Positions 27,147 to 35,790 of a DNA stretch of 64,000 nt are shown one piece after another. The DNA is from Sphingobacterium thalpophilum (GTDB taxonomy: Bacteria; Bacteroidota; Bacteroidia; Sphingobacteriales; Sphingobacteriaceae). The stretch spans positions 3,782,001 through 3,846,000 of the forward strand of contig NZ_LR590484.1 of assembly GCF_901482695.1 (NCBI RefSeq). The letters are read 5' to 3'. Each line of letters opens with the position of its first letter. Within the stretch, counting starts at the first letter, position 1. The position numbers were made by a program, and so were the translations under genes. The notes under the pieces were generated by a model. That model was not told the DNA's origin, made no database searches, and saw only the letters and a list, made by a program, of their open reading frames with translations.

Positions 27147-29393
27147 ATGAAAAATATAAAATACCTGATGGGTGCGGGGCTGCTGGCTTTGGTGGGTTGT
27201 GCATCGCAAAAGAATATGGGTGTTGATAGATATGCACAGATTGTCAATCCATTTATCGGCACTGACTTTACTGGAAATACATACCCTGGGGCACAGGCGC
27301 CCTTTGGTATGGTACAATTAAGTCCAGACAATGGGTTACCGGGCTGGGACCGTATCTCAGGTTATTTCTATCCAGATAGCACGATCGCCGGATTTAGTCA
27401 TACACACTTGAGCGGTACAGGAGCCGGCGACTTATATGATATTTCTTTTATGCCGGTAACATTACCTTATCACGAAGCTGAAGCTCCTCTAGGTATTCAT
27501 GCTAAGTTTTCGCATCAAAACGAACAGGCCCATGCAGGATACTATCGGGTCAAGCTGACCGACTATGACATTCATGTAGAACTGACAGCAACCCCTCGCT
27601 GTGGCATTCAGCGGTATACTTTTCCAGAAGCAGACGCCGCAGTATTTCTGGACCTGAAAAAAGCGATGAACTGGGATGTTACGACAGACTCCTATATTGA
27701 GGTGGTGGATTCAGTGACAATTCGTGGTTATCGTTATTCTGAGGGTTGGGCTAGGGGACAGCGTGTCTATTTTGAAACGCGGTTTTCAAAGCCCTTTCGC
27801 GCCGTGCATATCGACAGCTCGGCCATCTTGTCGGTTATGGATACTGTAAAAAAGACCACAGAGCGTATCGGTACCGCATACAAGGCGCGTTTTGACTTCA
27901 AGACAGTTGCCGGTGAACAAGTAACACTCAGTACAGCCCTTTCAGGAGTAAGCATGGCAGGGGCGTCCAAAAACTTAAAAGCGGAAGTCCCGAAAGATGA
28001 CTTTGACTATTATCTAAAGCAAACGGAAAAAAGATGGAACGAAGAGCTGGGAAAAATTGCCATCCGGACAGCGGATAAAGATGCCAAAGTTAAATTTTAT
28101 TCAGCATTATATCATTCGAAGTTAGCTCCTACAATATTTGGAGACGTCGATGGGGCTTACTTCGGTGCGGACCGGAAAATTCATCGAGCTGAGGGGTGGA
28201 CCAATTATAGTACGTTTTCGTTATGGGACACATACCGGGCTTCACATCCCTTATTTACGTATACTGATCCAGACCGTGTCAATGATATGGTCAAATCCTT
28301 TATTGCATTCTATGAACAAAATGGCCGGCTACCCGTTTGGAATATCTATGGAAGCGAAACTGATATGATGATCGGTAATCATGCTATCCCAGTTATTGTG
28401 GATGCGTACTTAAAAGGGATTGGCGACTTCGATGCTAACAAGGCGTTGGCTGCCTGTGTGGCGACAGCAAATATCGATCACTATCGAGGAATAGGCCTTT
28501 ATAAAAAAATAGGTTATGTTCCTTATGATGTTCAAGATACATATAATAGCGATAACTGGTCACTGTCCCGAACACTGGAATACGCTTTTGACGATCATTG
28601 TATCGCTGTTATGGCGGATAGGCTGGGTAATAAAGCTATTGCTGCAACATTTTCTGCGAGGGCAAAATATTATAGAAATGTCTATAATCCGGCTAGTTCT
28701 TTTATGCAGCCCCGTCACAGCAGCGGCAAGTTTGTTGCGCCTTTTGACCCTGAAGAATATAGTACACATATCTGTGAAAGCAATGCCTGGCAGTATTTTT
28801 GGTCGGTTCAGCACGATATTCGGGGATTAATGGATCTCGTAGGTGGGAAATCCCGATTTGCTCAGAAGCTAGACAGTATGTTCACCATGCATCCCGTGGA
28901 CAGCAGCAAACTCCCGATCTTTAGTACCGGGATGATAGGGCAATATGCGCATGGAAATGAGCCGAGTCATCATGCCTTGTACCTTTTCAATGCCGTTGAG
29001 GAACCTTGGAAAACGCAACACTATGCTGCGCAGGTCATGGAAACGTTGTATCTGAATAATCCTTCTGGTCTGAGTGGAAATGATGACTGTGGTCAAATGT
29101 CAGCGTGGTATGTCTTTAGTGCACTTGGTTTTTATCCGGTTGATCCTGTGAGTGGCAGATACGAAATCGGCACTCCTATATTTCCATATAGCGAACTTAA
29201 GCTGGCCAATGGTAAAAAATTTACGGTCAAAGCTAACAGGGTGAATAAATCAAATATCTATATAAGGTCAGTCACGATAAATGGAAAACCACTTGAAACA
29301 AGTTATATTACACATGAACAAATCATGTCGGGCGCAAACCTCGTATTTGAGATGAGCAATAAGCCCGGTCCGGTATGGTATAAAACTCGATAA
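27147..29393 (+). CDS. GH92 family alpha-mannosidase, lipoprotein
   Basis: A 748-residue GH92 lipoprotein: the signal peptide ends LLALVGC, with the cysteine at about residue 18 as the lipidation site. The catalytic domain starts YAQIVNPFIGTDFTGNTYPG and APFGMVQLSPDN. CESNAWQYFWSVQHDI and GNDDCGQMSAWYVFSALGFY are the conserved active-site segments. It differs from the upstream paralogue in being membrane-anchored, so the two probably act at different sites (secreted or periplasmic versus anchored). It is followed by a hairpin terminator. Confidence 0.93.
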   Translation: MKNIKYLMGAGLLALVGCASQKNMGVDRYAQIVNPFIGTDFTGNTYPGAQAPFGMVQLSPDNGLPGWDRISGYFYPDSTIAGFSHTHLSGTGAGDLYDISFMPVTLPYHEAEAPLGIHAKFSHQNEQAHAGYYRVKLTDYDIHVELTATPRCGIQRYTFPEADAAVFLDLKKAMNWDVTTDSYIEVVDSVTIRGYRYSEGWARGQRVYFETRFSKPFRAVHIDSSAILSVMDTVKKTTERIGTAYKARFDFKTVAGEQVTLSTALSGVSMAGASKNLKAEVPKDDFDYYLKQTEKRWNEELGKIAIRTADKDAKVKFYSALYHSKLAPTIFGDVDGAYFGADRKIHRAEGWTNYSTFSLWDTYRASHPLFTYTDPDRVNDMVKSFIAFYEQNGRLPVWNIYGSETDMMIGNHAIPVIVDAYLKGIGDFDANKALAACVATANIDHYRGIGLYKKIGYVPYDVQDTYNSDNWSLSRTLEYAFDDHCIAVMADRLGNKAIAATFSARAKYYRNVYNPASSFMQPRHSSGKFVAPFDPEEYSTHICESNAWQYFWSVQHDIRGLMDLVGGKSRFAQKLDSMFTMHPVDSSKLPIFSTGMIGQYAHGNEPSHHALYLFNAVEEPWKTQHYAAQVMETLYLNNPSGLSGNDDCGQMSAWYVFSALGFYPVDPVSGRYEIGTPIFPYSELKLANGKKFTVKANRVNKSNIYIRSVTINGKPLETSYITHEQIMSGANLVFEMSNKPGPVWYKTR

Positions 29394-29418
29394 ATTAATA
29401 CAAGTAGTCTTTATTATG

Positions 29419-29456
29419 GAGCCTCCGCAGCGCAATCGCGCTATGGAGGCTCTGTA
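29419..29456. terminator. hairpin terminator between GH92 and GNAT genes
   Basis: GAGCCTCC pairs with GGAGGCTC, and inside it AGCGC pairs with GCGCT around AATC. It lies between two convergent genes. The plus-strand side ends GTATTTT. Confidence 0.7.
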
Positions 29457-29465
29457 TTTTAGCAT

Positions 29466-30014
29466 TTAATCAGCTATCAGGGATTTATAGAAATAGGTTG
29501 TGCCACAAGGCGTACCATCCGGAAGGAGTGCATAGTTGGGAATTTCCCCAACGACCTTCCATCCACATTTTAAGTATAGCGCATGTGCGGGACTGTAACT
29601 TACTGTGTCGAGTACCAATAATGACTTTCCGAGCGTTTTTGCTAGCTGTTCGATACGGTTAAGTAAGCTTTCCGCCAGGCCCCGGCGCCTAAAAGATGAA
29701 TGTACCAGCATCTTCGCAACATCGGCGCGATGAGGTTGATTTCTGGGGAGATCTACCTGTAGCTGTACCGTGCCCACGATCTGATCGGACGAGGTGTTTT
29801 TTGCAATGAGCAACACAATTTTTCCTGCGGTAGCCTTAACCAGAATCTGTTGCCAAAAGTTCCTCGCTTCCTCATGACTTAAGTTGCCCATAAACCCTAC
29901 GGAAGCGCCTCCGCGGACGACATCCAATGTTAGTGAGGCCAGTTCGGAGATTGTCTTTCCATCTGGTTCACTCCATGCTTCAATCACGATATTGCTTAAA
30001 TCTGTATTTTCCAT
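29466..30014 (-). CDS. GNAT-family N-acetyltransferase
   Basis: A 182-residue GNAT protein. VAKMLVHSSFRRRGLAESLL at about residues 101-120 is the acetyl-CoA pyrophosphate-binding motif (Q/RxxGxG/A type), and LDTVSYSPAHALYLKCGWKV at about 137-156 is the typical following helix-strand. It ends YFYKSLIAD. The substrate is unknown. It is a single gene, 100 bp from the glutaminyl cyclase stop. Confidence 0.85.
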   Translation of the reverse strand: MENTDLSNIVIEAWSEPDGKTISELASLTLDVVRGGASVGFMGNLSHEEARNFWQQILVKATAGKIVLLIAKNTSSDQIVGTVQLQVDLPRNQPHRADVAKMLVHSSFRRRGLAESLLNRIEQLAKTLGKSLLVLDTVSYSPAHALYLKCGWKVVGEIPNYALLPDGTPCGTTYFYKSLIAD

Positions 30015-30114
30015 AAATATGATCTAATTGTTCATTCTTCTTAAACTTCGCTTGTCTCTATAAAAGAGCAAATGCCGATACTGGATACCTTGCATTTTGG
30101 TGCATCTAACCTGA

Positions 30115-31224
30115 CTACGGTAACTCATCAAATAAGCTGATTTCGAAAATTTTGTCCCAATTCTTTCCGGTAATAAAGAAAGTTTTTGACTTTTTGTTAT
30201 AAGCTATTCCATTCAGCACGTCCAGATCTATATGTTGGGTGACCTGTTCGCGTAATTCAGAAAGATCAGCTAAAGCTTCAATTGCCCCAGTTTTGGGGTC
30301 AATAATACCAATGATATTCTCCATAAAAAAGTTGGCATAAATTTTTCCGTGCACCCATTCCATCTCATTGATATGGTCAACGATTTTCTCGTCGGTAGCA
30401 ACCCGTATATAGTCAATCTTGGAAAAATCCTCAGGATTGATCAGGTAAATGTGCTCGGATCCGTCTGACATGTAGAGTTTTTGGCCGTCACAAGTAAGGC
30501 CCCAGCCTTCCATCTGTTGAAAATAAGGCAGTGTTTTTACTCTATTGAATGTGTTGATGTCATAGACAAAGGCTAGATTGTTCTTGTACGTCAGCTGGTA
30601 TAGTTTCCCGTTTAATATCGTTGCTCCTTCACCGAAAATTGCATCTGGTAGTTCTACTTTTTTGGTCGGTATTCCTGTTTTAGGATTTACCATCCGGATA
30701 CTGGATTTGCCTTTATGTCCGCTGACACCGATACCGTTTCCCGTACTTTCCATGAGTTGATCTCCATAAAATTCCAGTCCCTGCGTGAACGCTGTGATAT
30801 CATGTGGGTATGTGTTGATAATCTTGTAACGCAGTATTCTCGGCGGTGTAGGAGGCAGATAGTCAACACTTATCGCGTTTTCAATCGATGCCCCCTTGTT
30901 AAATACGCTAACTTTAAGGATCTGTTTACCAAACTTTTCTCTGCTCAACGTGTATCGGACGGGCCTACTATCTTTTACAGTTGCAATAAGATGATCATTG
31001 ATATAATATTGCACAGAATCTATATGTAGCCGATTGGATTCCGCAATTTTAATGTCGATTTCTTCCCCCTGAGTGTACTTTTGTTTGATGCCTTCCAAAC
31101 TAATGACAGGCGCATGTTCGGGTTGGTTATCGATTGAGGAGGGTGCAGAGTGTTTGTTGTTTCCTCCGCATCCGATTAAAAAAAATGCCCACATCGGTGT
31201 AAGCAGAGTTAGTGTCTTTTTCAT
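30115..31224 (-). CDS. glutaminyl-peptide cyclotransferase, lipoprotein
   Basis: A 369-residue protein with a lipoprotein signal (FFLIGCGG). After a linker and an Ig-like region comes the five-bladed propeller of bacterial-type glutamine cyclotransferase: INTYPHDITAFTQGLEFYGD at about residues 150-170, ESTGNGIGVSGHKGKSSIR, YFQQMEGWGLTCDGQKLYMS and VHGKIYANFFMENIIGIIDP. It turns N-terminal glutamine into pyroglutamate on exported proteins. In Bacteroidota this step is linked to maturation of many secreted proteins with N-terminal Gln. The stand-alone gene is typical. Confidence 0.9.
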   Translation of the reverse strand: MKKTLTLLTPMWAFFLIGCGGNNKHSAPSSIDNQPEHAPVISLEGIKQKYTQGEEIDIKIAESNRLHIDSVQYYINDHLIATVKDSRPVRYTLSREKFGKQILKVSVFNKGASIENAISVDYLPPTPPRILRYKIINTYPHDITAFTQGLEFYGDQLMESTGNGIGVSGHKGKSSIRMVNPKTGIPTKKVELPDAIFGEGATILNGKLYQLTYKNNLAFVYDINTFNRVKTLPYFQQMEGWGLTCDGQKLYMSDGSEHIYLINPEDFSKIDYIRVATDEKIVDHINEMEWVHGKIYANFFMENIIGIIDPKTGAIEALADLSELREQVTQHIDLDVLNGIAYNKKSKTFFITGKNWDKIFEISLFDELP

Positions 31225-31352
31225 AAAATGTAAAAAATATTTGCTATACGTAGGTTGGTACTTTCATTATAAGTCATCGATCATCATTTTTAAATATAAG
31301 CATTTTAGCTAAAGACCTGAACCCTTATGGTATTTATTATTGTTATATATGT

Positions 31353-32102
31353 ATGAAGGGAAATTATTTTTCGGGGACGAGCGGTATTCTCTTGCCCTAC
31401 AAAAACAAGAACTTTTATCCAAAAGAACTGCAGGATAAGAGCAGATTATCGGTCTACAGTTTATTGTTTAATTCTCTGGAAGTGAACAGCTCATTTTATA
31501 AGATGCCCAGATTGGAGACTGTTGAGCGCTGGAGTGACGAGACAGGTCCTGATTTTCGTTTTACCTTTAAATTATGGAAGGGAATTACACATCAAAAAGA
31601 CTTGATGTTTGATACTGACGATGTGCGTAAGTTCTTAGGGGTAATCCAGGGTGCAGCAAATAAAAAAGGATGCCTGCTGGTACAATTACCACCGTCGGCC
31701 AAGTTTCCGTCAATCACCAACTTGGACCGGCTTTTGGGCGTGATCGCGTCTGATGAAAGGAGTGTAGGCTGGCAAGTGTGTGTAGAATTCAGGGACGATT
31801 CTTGGTACCGTGAAGAAACGGAAGAACTGTTGCAGTCCTATAATGCACATCGCGTACTGCATGACAAAGATGGTAAAGGCCTGAGCATTTCCCGCAATGG
31901 TACAGGTATTGTGTACATACGTTTTCATGGGCCCAACGGAGACTATCGCGAAAGCTATGAAGATACATTACTCTATGAGTACAGCAGCTATATTAATGAT
32001 TGTCTTGCTGAAGGAAAAACAGTTTATACCTATTTCAATAACACGATCGGTGCGGCGATTGCCAATCTTCGTACATTGGAAGGTTATATGATGAGAGAAT
32101 AG
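31353..32102 (+). CDS. DUF72 family protein
   Basis: A 249-residue DUF72 (YecE-like) protein with a TIM-barrel-like pattern: FSGTSGILLPYKNKNFYPKE at the start, NSLEVNSSFYKMPRLETVERW at about 44-64, FTFKLWKGITHQ, GCLLVQLPPSAKF, CVEFRDDSWY, YIRFHGPNGDYRESY and YTYFNNTIGAAIANL. The function of the family is not established. The final 19 bp overlap the convergent small gene. ATG 31353 follows an AT-rich leader without a Shine-Dalgarno sequence. Confidence 0.88.
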   Translation: MKGNYFSGTSGILLPYKNKNFYPKELQDKSRLSVYSLLFNSLEVNSSFYKMPRLETVERWSDETGPDFRFTFKLWKGITHQKDLMFDTDDVRKFLGVIQGAANKKGCLLVQLPPSAKFPSITNLDRLLGVIASDERSVGWQVCVEFRDDSWYREETEELLQSYNAHRVLHDKDGKGLSISRNGTGIVYIRFHGPNGDYRESYEDTLLYEYSSYINDCLAEGKTVYTYFNNTIGAAIANLRTLEGYMMRE

Positions 32103-32425
32103 CTGTTGCGAATATATCTGTTGCCCATATACCCGTCCCAAGTTTCGTGATCACGCATGATGTGGTGGTAAACACTTGTCAGTGCTTGAAGTTTGGTAAA
32201 TAAAGGTATGCCTTTTCTGATACGATCGCGATCTGCATAACACCCGTGACAATCATGCCACTGCAACCATTCAAGCAACTCATAGCGCTTCATTAGGGAG
32301 AGTCGCTCGAATAGCGCCTGGTCTTTAAGGTTTAGAAGCTGATAGCGCCAATCTTTTTGCCGCGTTTCCATGGCAGCTATGTCGGGCAATTGATGACCAA
32401 TGATTTGTTTGATAAACATTTCCAT
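32084..32425 (-). CDS. small uncharacterised protein, paralogue of the next gene upstream
   Basis: A 113-residue protein of unknown function. Its core LLEWLQWHDCHGCYADRDRI, then GIPLFTKLQALTSVYHHIM, is clearly similar to the gene at 32436-32771, with the same spacing and W/H/Y/D positions. No signal peptide or membrane segment is present. It is last of three genes on this strand, 10 bp after its paralogue. Its stop overlaps the end of the convergent DUF72 gene. Confidence 0.7.
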   Translation of the reverse strand: MEMFIKQIIGHQLPDIAAMETRQKDWRYQLLNLKDQALFERLSLMKRYELLEWLQWHDCHGCYADRDRIRKGIPLFTKLQALTSVYHHIMRDHETWDGYMGNRYIRNSYSLII

Positions 32426-32435
32426 AATGAAATTA

Positions 32436-32771
32436 TTAATTTTTGAATAGTAACTGTCCCGTTGCAGCAGGGAAATCGTTATGCTGTTTCCTCAAATGAA
32501 TGTATAATATTTCTTTGTAAGTATATTCAACAGCTTTTGCTTTGGAAAGAAGGGGCGCACCATTATCAAGACATTTTCGGTCCGTATAGTTTCCTTTCGG
32601 TTTATGCCATTGTAGCCACTCAACGAGTGTCTCCCGCGGCATGCTTTCAAGCCGTTGCATTAAACCTGTTAATTCGCTGTTTTTGAGCTGTTCACGCCAG
32701 TCTGACCGCATTGGAATCCCGCCAAGTGTACGGCTGGTCTTGAATCTGTTTTCTATCGTCCCTTTCATCAT
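32436..32771 (-). CDS. small uncharacterised protein, tandem paralogue
   Basis: A 111-residue protein with SLEWLQWH-type core: TLVEWLQWHKPKGNYTDRKC and GAPLLSKAKAVEYTYKEIL. It shares this layout with its downstream neighbour, indicating a local duplication. It is rich in lysine and arginine at the start (FKTSRTLGGIPMRSDWREQL). The 6-bp gap to the gene upstream suggests one transcript of three genes. I do not recognise the family. Confidence 0.7.
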   Translation of the reverse strand: MMKGTIENRFKTSRTLGGIPMRSDWREQLKNSELTGLMQRLESMPRETLVEWLQWHKPKGNYTDRKCLDNGAPLLSKAKAVEYTYKEILYIHLRKQHNDFPAATGQLLFKN

Positions 32772-32777
32772 ATCTCT

Positions 32778-33092
32778 TTAAAAAGCCAACTTACTAATAA
32801 TGGTATTACCCAGTTTGCTTTTCATGAATAACTCGATCTGTTTAAGTAATTCTGGACTGATTTCTGGAACTCTTTCCAAGTCCCGAATAAACCATTTTTG
32901 AATAATCGGGTATTGCTTCAACGTAGGGTCAAACTTCACGACTTCAGCACGTGATGACTTTCCATCAGGATCGTAGAACGACCAGAGTACAATAAAAATT
33001 GTATGGGGATCCTCGTCAGGGTAAGGTGTATGAAAACGAACAATATCACCTACATGGAGATCTCTATTGTCGTATACTTTCGCTTGTTCCAT
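32778..33092 (-). CDS. small uncharacterised protein, first gene of a three-gene unit
   Basis: A 104-residue, beta-rich protein: LHVGDIVRFHTPYPDEDPHT, IFIVLWSFYDPDGKSSRAEV, then VPEISPELLKQIELF. The pattern of VGDIVRF followed by a short loop and a hydrophobic strand suggests a small SH3-like barrel of the kind found in transcription or nucleic-acid associated proteins, but this is only a pattern. It leads the operon with the two tandem paralogues 6 and 10 bp apart. Confidence 0.65.
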   Translation of the reverse strand: MEQAKVYDNRDLHVGDIVRFHTPYPDEDPHTIFIVLWSFYDPDGKSSRAEVVKFDPTLKQYPIIQKWFIRDLERVPEISPELLKQIELFMKSKLGNTIISKLAF

Positions 33093-33292
33093 AAAGATAC
33101 TGTCTAAAATTGATAGTCAAATATACTAAAAATATTAGTTTATGGAAATTTTTGTGCTATTTTTTTTAACAAAAATATCGAAAGCTATGTAAGTGTCCTG
33201 TTTGCGTGGTAGACAGATAGCTAAATTAATTCGTAATACAAGATCAGGTGTTACGAAACAATAGTTCGCAGGTTTTAGCCGAGAAATGTGGG

Positions 33293-34300
33293 CTAATCCT
33301 TCAAAAAAGAGAGCAGTGGCTGAATAAACTGACCAAAAGCTTCAATATGGGGTAAATGTCCTACGTCTTCAAGTTCCACGAGTTTTGAGCCTTTTATTTT
33401 TTGCTGAGTTTCTTTTCCTAAATTCTGGTATTGCCCCATGGCTGCTGCTATTTTTGGATCCTTTACGTTAGCTTTGCCAATGGCTGTCCGATCCCGGGTA
33501 CCTATAATTAGCAAAGTTGGGACTTTGATATGCTGAAATTCATACATTACGGGCTGTGTAAATATCATGTCTGAAGTCTTGGCATTCACCAGTGCAACGG
33601 TAGGGTAGTCTTTGGCTTTGGTCCATCCGGTAAGCAAATATACCCATTCATCATATTCGGGCTTCCATTTGTTGTCGTAATAGAATCCTTTTTGATATCT
33701 TTTTGCGGCATCGTAACTGGCATTTAATTCGGTTTGAAAATTTTGGTCAATGGTGGTATAGGGTGCCACAACTTTCCAATCTTCCAGACCGATAGGATTT
33801 TCCAAGATAAGTCTTTCGACAGTTTCGGGATATGTCAGTGCTAATCGCGTAGCGAGCATACCGCCCATTGAATGGCCGAGCAGGCTAATTTTGTTGAGAT
33901 TCAATTTATCCAGTAGCAGCTTTGTATTTGCAGCCAATTGCTGAAAACTGTATTGATAGGCTGTCGGTTTGGAAGACTTACCGAATCCAATCTGATCTGG
34001 GATAATAACCCGGTAGCCTGCCCCGTTCAGTGCCTGGATGGTGGTCTTCCAATAGGCACCATTAAAGTTTTTGCCGTGGAGAAGCATAACGGTTTGCCCG
34101 TTCGGCTGCAGAGGTTTGACATCCATATAAGCCATTTTTAAGTTTTCGCCCTGGCTCTTCAGTTCGAGAAAATGTACGGGATAAGGATATTGATAATTGC
34201 TGAGCATAATATCAAGGACGGGACGGCCAGTTTGCGCATGACCTGTGAAATAAGTCAACGCAAGTAACATCGCAGAGAGCGTCTTTACAAATAGTTTCAT
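33293..34300 (-). CDS. secreted alpha/beta hydrolase
   Basis: A 335-residue protein with a signal peptide (LALTYFTGHA). The alpha/beta-hydrolase fold is clear: TVMLLHGKNFNGAYWKTTIQ (oxyanion-hole strand), LLGHSMGGMLATRLAL with the nucleophile serine in GHSMGG, the aspartate in LLIIGTRDRTAIG at about 265-277, and the histidine in VELEDVGHLPHIE. The length and signal peptide fit a periplasmic esterase/haloperoxidase-like hydrolase of the Bacteroidota type. It sits 10 bp behind the royal-jelly-type gene, so the two form an operon. Confidence 0.88.
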   Translation of the reverse strand: MKLFVKTLSAMLLALTYFTGHAQTGRPVLDIMLSNYQYPYPVHFLELKSQGENLKMAYMDVKPLQPNGQTVMLLHGKNFNGAYWKTTIQALNGAGYRVIIPDQIGFGKSSKPTAYQYSFQQLAANTKLLLDKLNLNKISLLGHSMGGMLATRLALTYPETVERLILENPIGLEDWKVVAPYTTIDQNFQTELNASYDAAKRYQKGFYYDNKWKPEYDEWVYLLTGWTKAKDYPTVALVNAKTSDMIFTQPVMYEFQHIKVPTLLIIGTRDRTAIGKANVKDPKIAAAMGQYQNLGKETQQKIKGSKLVELEDVGHLPHIEAFGQFIQPLLSFLKD

Positions 34301-34310
34301 TATTACTTTT

Positions 34311-35426
34311 TTATTTTCGCTGTGGTAGTTTTACTTTAAAAACCCTGTATGGCAGTTCAACTTTGCTGATCCCATTATTCCACTGCGGGTCTCTGGAAAG
34401 CTGTGCACACGAGAAATAAAGATAGCCATCGCCTCCGATCCCTAAAGAATCCGGCCATAGCAATCTTGGGTCCTGTGTGAGTGTATGGATCTCTCCATCG
34501 GAAGACAGGTACTTGATACTGTAGTCCATTGAAGTTGTGAGATAAATGTTACCTTGGCTATCCGCAAGTAAACCGTGGGTGACTCCAACCTTTCCCATGT
34601 TTTCCACCTTTTTTTGCAACACTGTCGAAGATAAGGATGAGTCCGCAAGATGCCTAGTTGCTATGCGGTATAAATATTCCTTGTTTATGGGTTTGAAATA
34701 AAGGTAATTAAAGTCGTGAGTTAAGGCAATTCCGTTGACATTGGAAAGAAACGGTTTGCCGGCTGTATTGCGCATTGCTGTACCAGAATAGCTGAGCACA
34801 AGTCCGGGATCGGCAAGTGTAAAGGAGGTGTTTTCCAGCGCTTTTCTAGTTTTTCCTGTCCGGAGGTCAAGAATAATGATTGCCGCCTGTCCGGGATCCG
34901 AAAGATAAGCTAGGTTTTTCGGAACATCGATGCGGACGTCATTTAGGCCTGATTTTTCTTTGTCAATGTCGTTGAACGTATAAATGCGTTCGACTTGATC
35001 CGTACGTGTATTAATTTTCAACAGTTTGAATTGTCCTTCGTCAATCTTACCTGGACCGCCAAAGATGGAACCAGAAGAAGATGGTTTTGAGTCCAGTACC
35101 CACAAATAGTCCTGCGCGTCGACAAATATATCCTGAACGTTGACAAAATGAGACTTTTCATCACCCTGTTTGTTCCAGTCTTCGTTGGGATAGGGGACGC
35201 GTCTACCATTTATAATTTCTGTCAGGCCGTATTGGTGATCCTCTTTTTGCTTCGGAAACGAAACAAATAATCTGTTATTTGAACTTACACTGACTCCAAT
35301 AGGGCGGTAGGGACCAAAAGAAGCCGCAATTTCGAGGTTAGGATCCAATGGAAGCTTTTCTTGTGCCCAGATGTTAATACAAAAGGCATGGATCAACGGT
35401 AAAAGAAATAAAGTTTTTCTAATCAT
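34311..35426 (-). CDS. major-royal-jelly-protein-family (beta-propeller) secreted protein
   Basis: A 371-residue protein with a signal peptide ending in INIWAQ. The repeats match the MRJP/yellow family: GPYRPIGVSVSSNNRLFVSF and WVLDSKPSSSGSIFGGPGKI and LAYLSDPGQAAIIILDLRTG and NGIALTHDFNYLYFKPINK, then THGLLADSQGNIYLTTSMDY. The family includes dopachrome-tautomerase-like and lactonase-like propellers. In bacteria the function is unclear. It is the first gene of a two-gene unit with the alpha/beta hydrolase, suggesting sequential action on the same compound. Confidence 0.82.
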   Translation of the reverse strand: MIRKTLFLLPLIHAFCINIWAQEKLPLDPNLEIAASFGPYRPIGVSVSSNNRLFVSFPKQKEDHQYGLTEIINGRRVPYPNEDWNKQGDEKSHFVNVQDIFVDAQDYLWVLDSKPSSSGSIFGGPGKIDEGQFKLLKINTRTDQVERIYTFNDIDKEKSGLNDVRIDVPKNLAYLSDPGQAAIIILDLRTGKTRKALENTSFTLADPGLVLSYSGTAMRNTAGKPFLSNVNGIALTHDFNYLYFKPINKEYLYRIATRHLADSSLSSTVLQKKVENMGKVGVTHGLLADSQGNIYLTTSMDYSIKYLSSDGEIHTLTQDPRLLWPDSLGIGGDGYLYFSCAQLSRDPQWNNGISKVELPYRVFKVKLPQRK

Positions 35427-35491
35427 TATTCCAGCATGTTTTAAATATAAACCTCTTTTTTAAGTCTATTGTTTTGCCGAATTATACGAAA

Positions 35492-35780
35492 TTAGCGACA
35501 CCGTTCTAAGCTTACTTTGTTGTATTGTAAAGTTTTCTTTATAACATGTTCAACATCCTTCGAAGAAGTTACAGTCAGAAAATGCTCCGCTCTTTTAGTG
35601 ATAACGTAGCACATAAGTACTTTATGGGTAGGATATGATCTTTTTCGCCTTGAATGTGTACTATATGGGTAGAAACCTCTTTGTTGACCGAGGCTAAAAT
35701 CTGATTCACCGCCCAGCGCAAAAATTTGGAATCGGCGGCGGCTGGTGTATTTGGATGGCTGCATCTATTGTTGGACCAAT
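35492..35780 (-). pseudogene. frameshifted C-terminal remnant of an alpha/beta hydrolase
   Basis: The stretch splits into two frames that together read like the C-terminal end of an alpha/beta hydrolase. Upstream, one frame gives FLRWAVNQILASVNKEVSTH and IVHIQGEKDHILPIKYL, the region around the catalytic aspartate. A little further on a second frame gives CYVITKRAEHFLTVTSSKDV and EHVIKKTL, the region of the catalytic histidine. The frame breaks in between, near 35625. The N-terminal part is absent: the neighbouring oxidoreductase gene ends at 35791. It looks like a dead gene end left by deletion. Comparison is to family patterns known to me, not to a search. Confidence 0.65.
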
Positions 35781-35790
35781 ATGCTTATAT

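Noticed and set aside
35492..35764. An intact 90-residue gene
   Set aside because: The similarity to an alpha/beta hydrolase lies in two frames, so it is better read as a broken gene.
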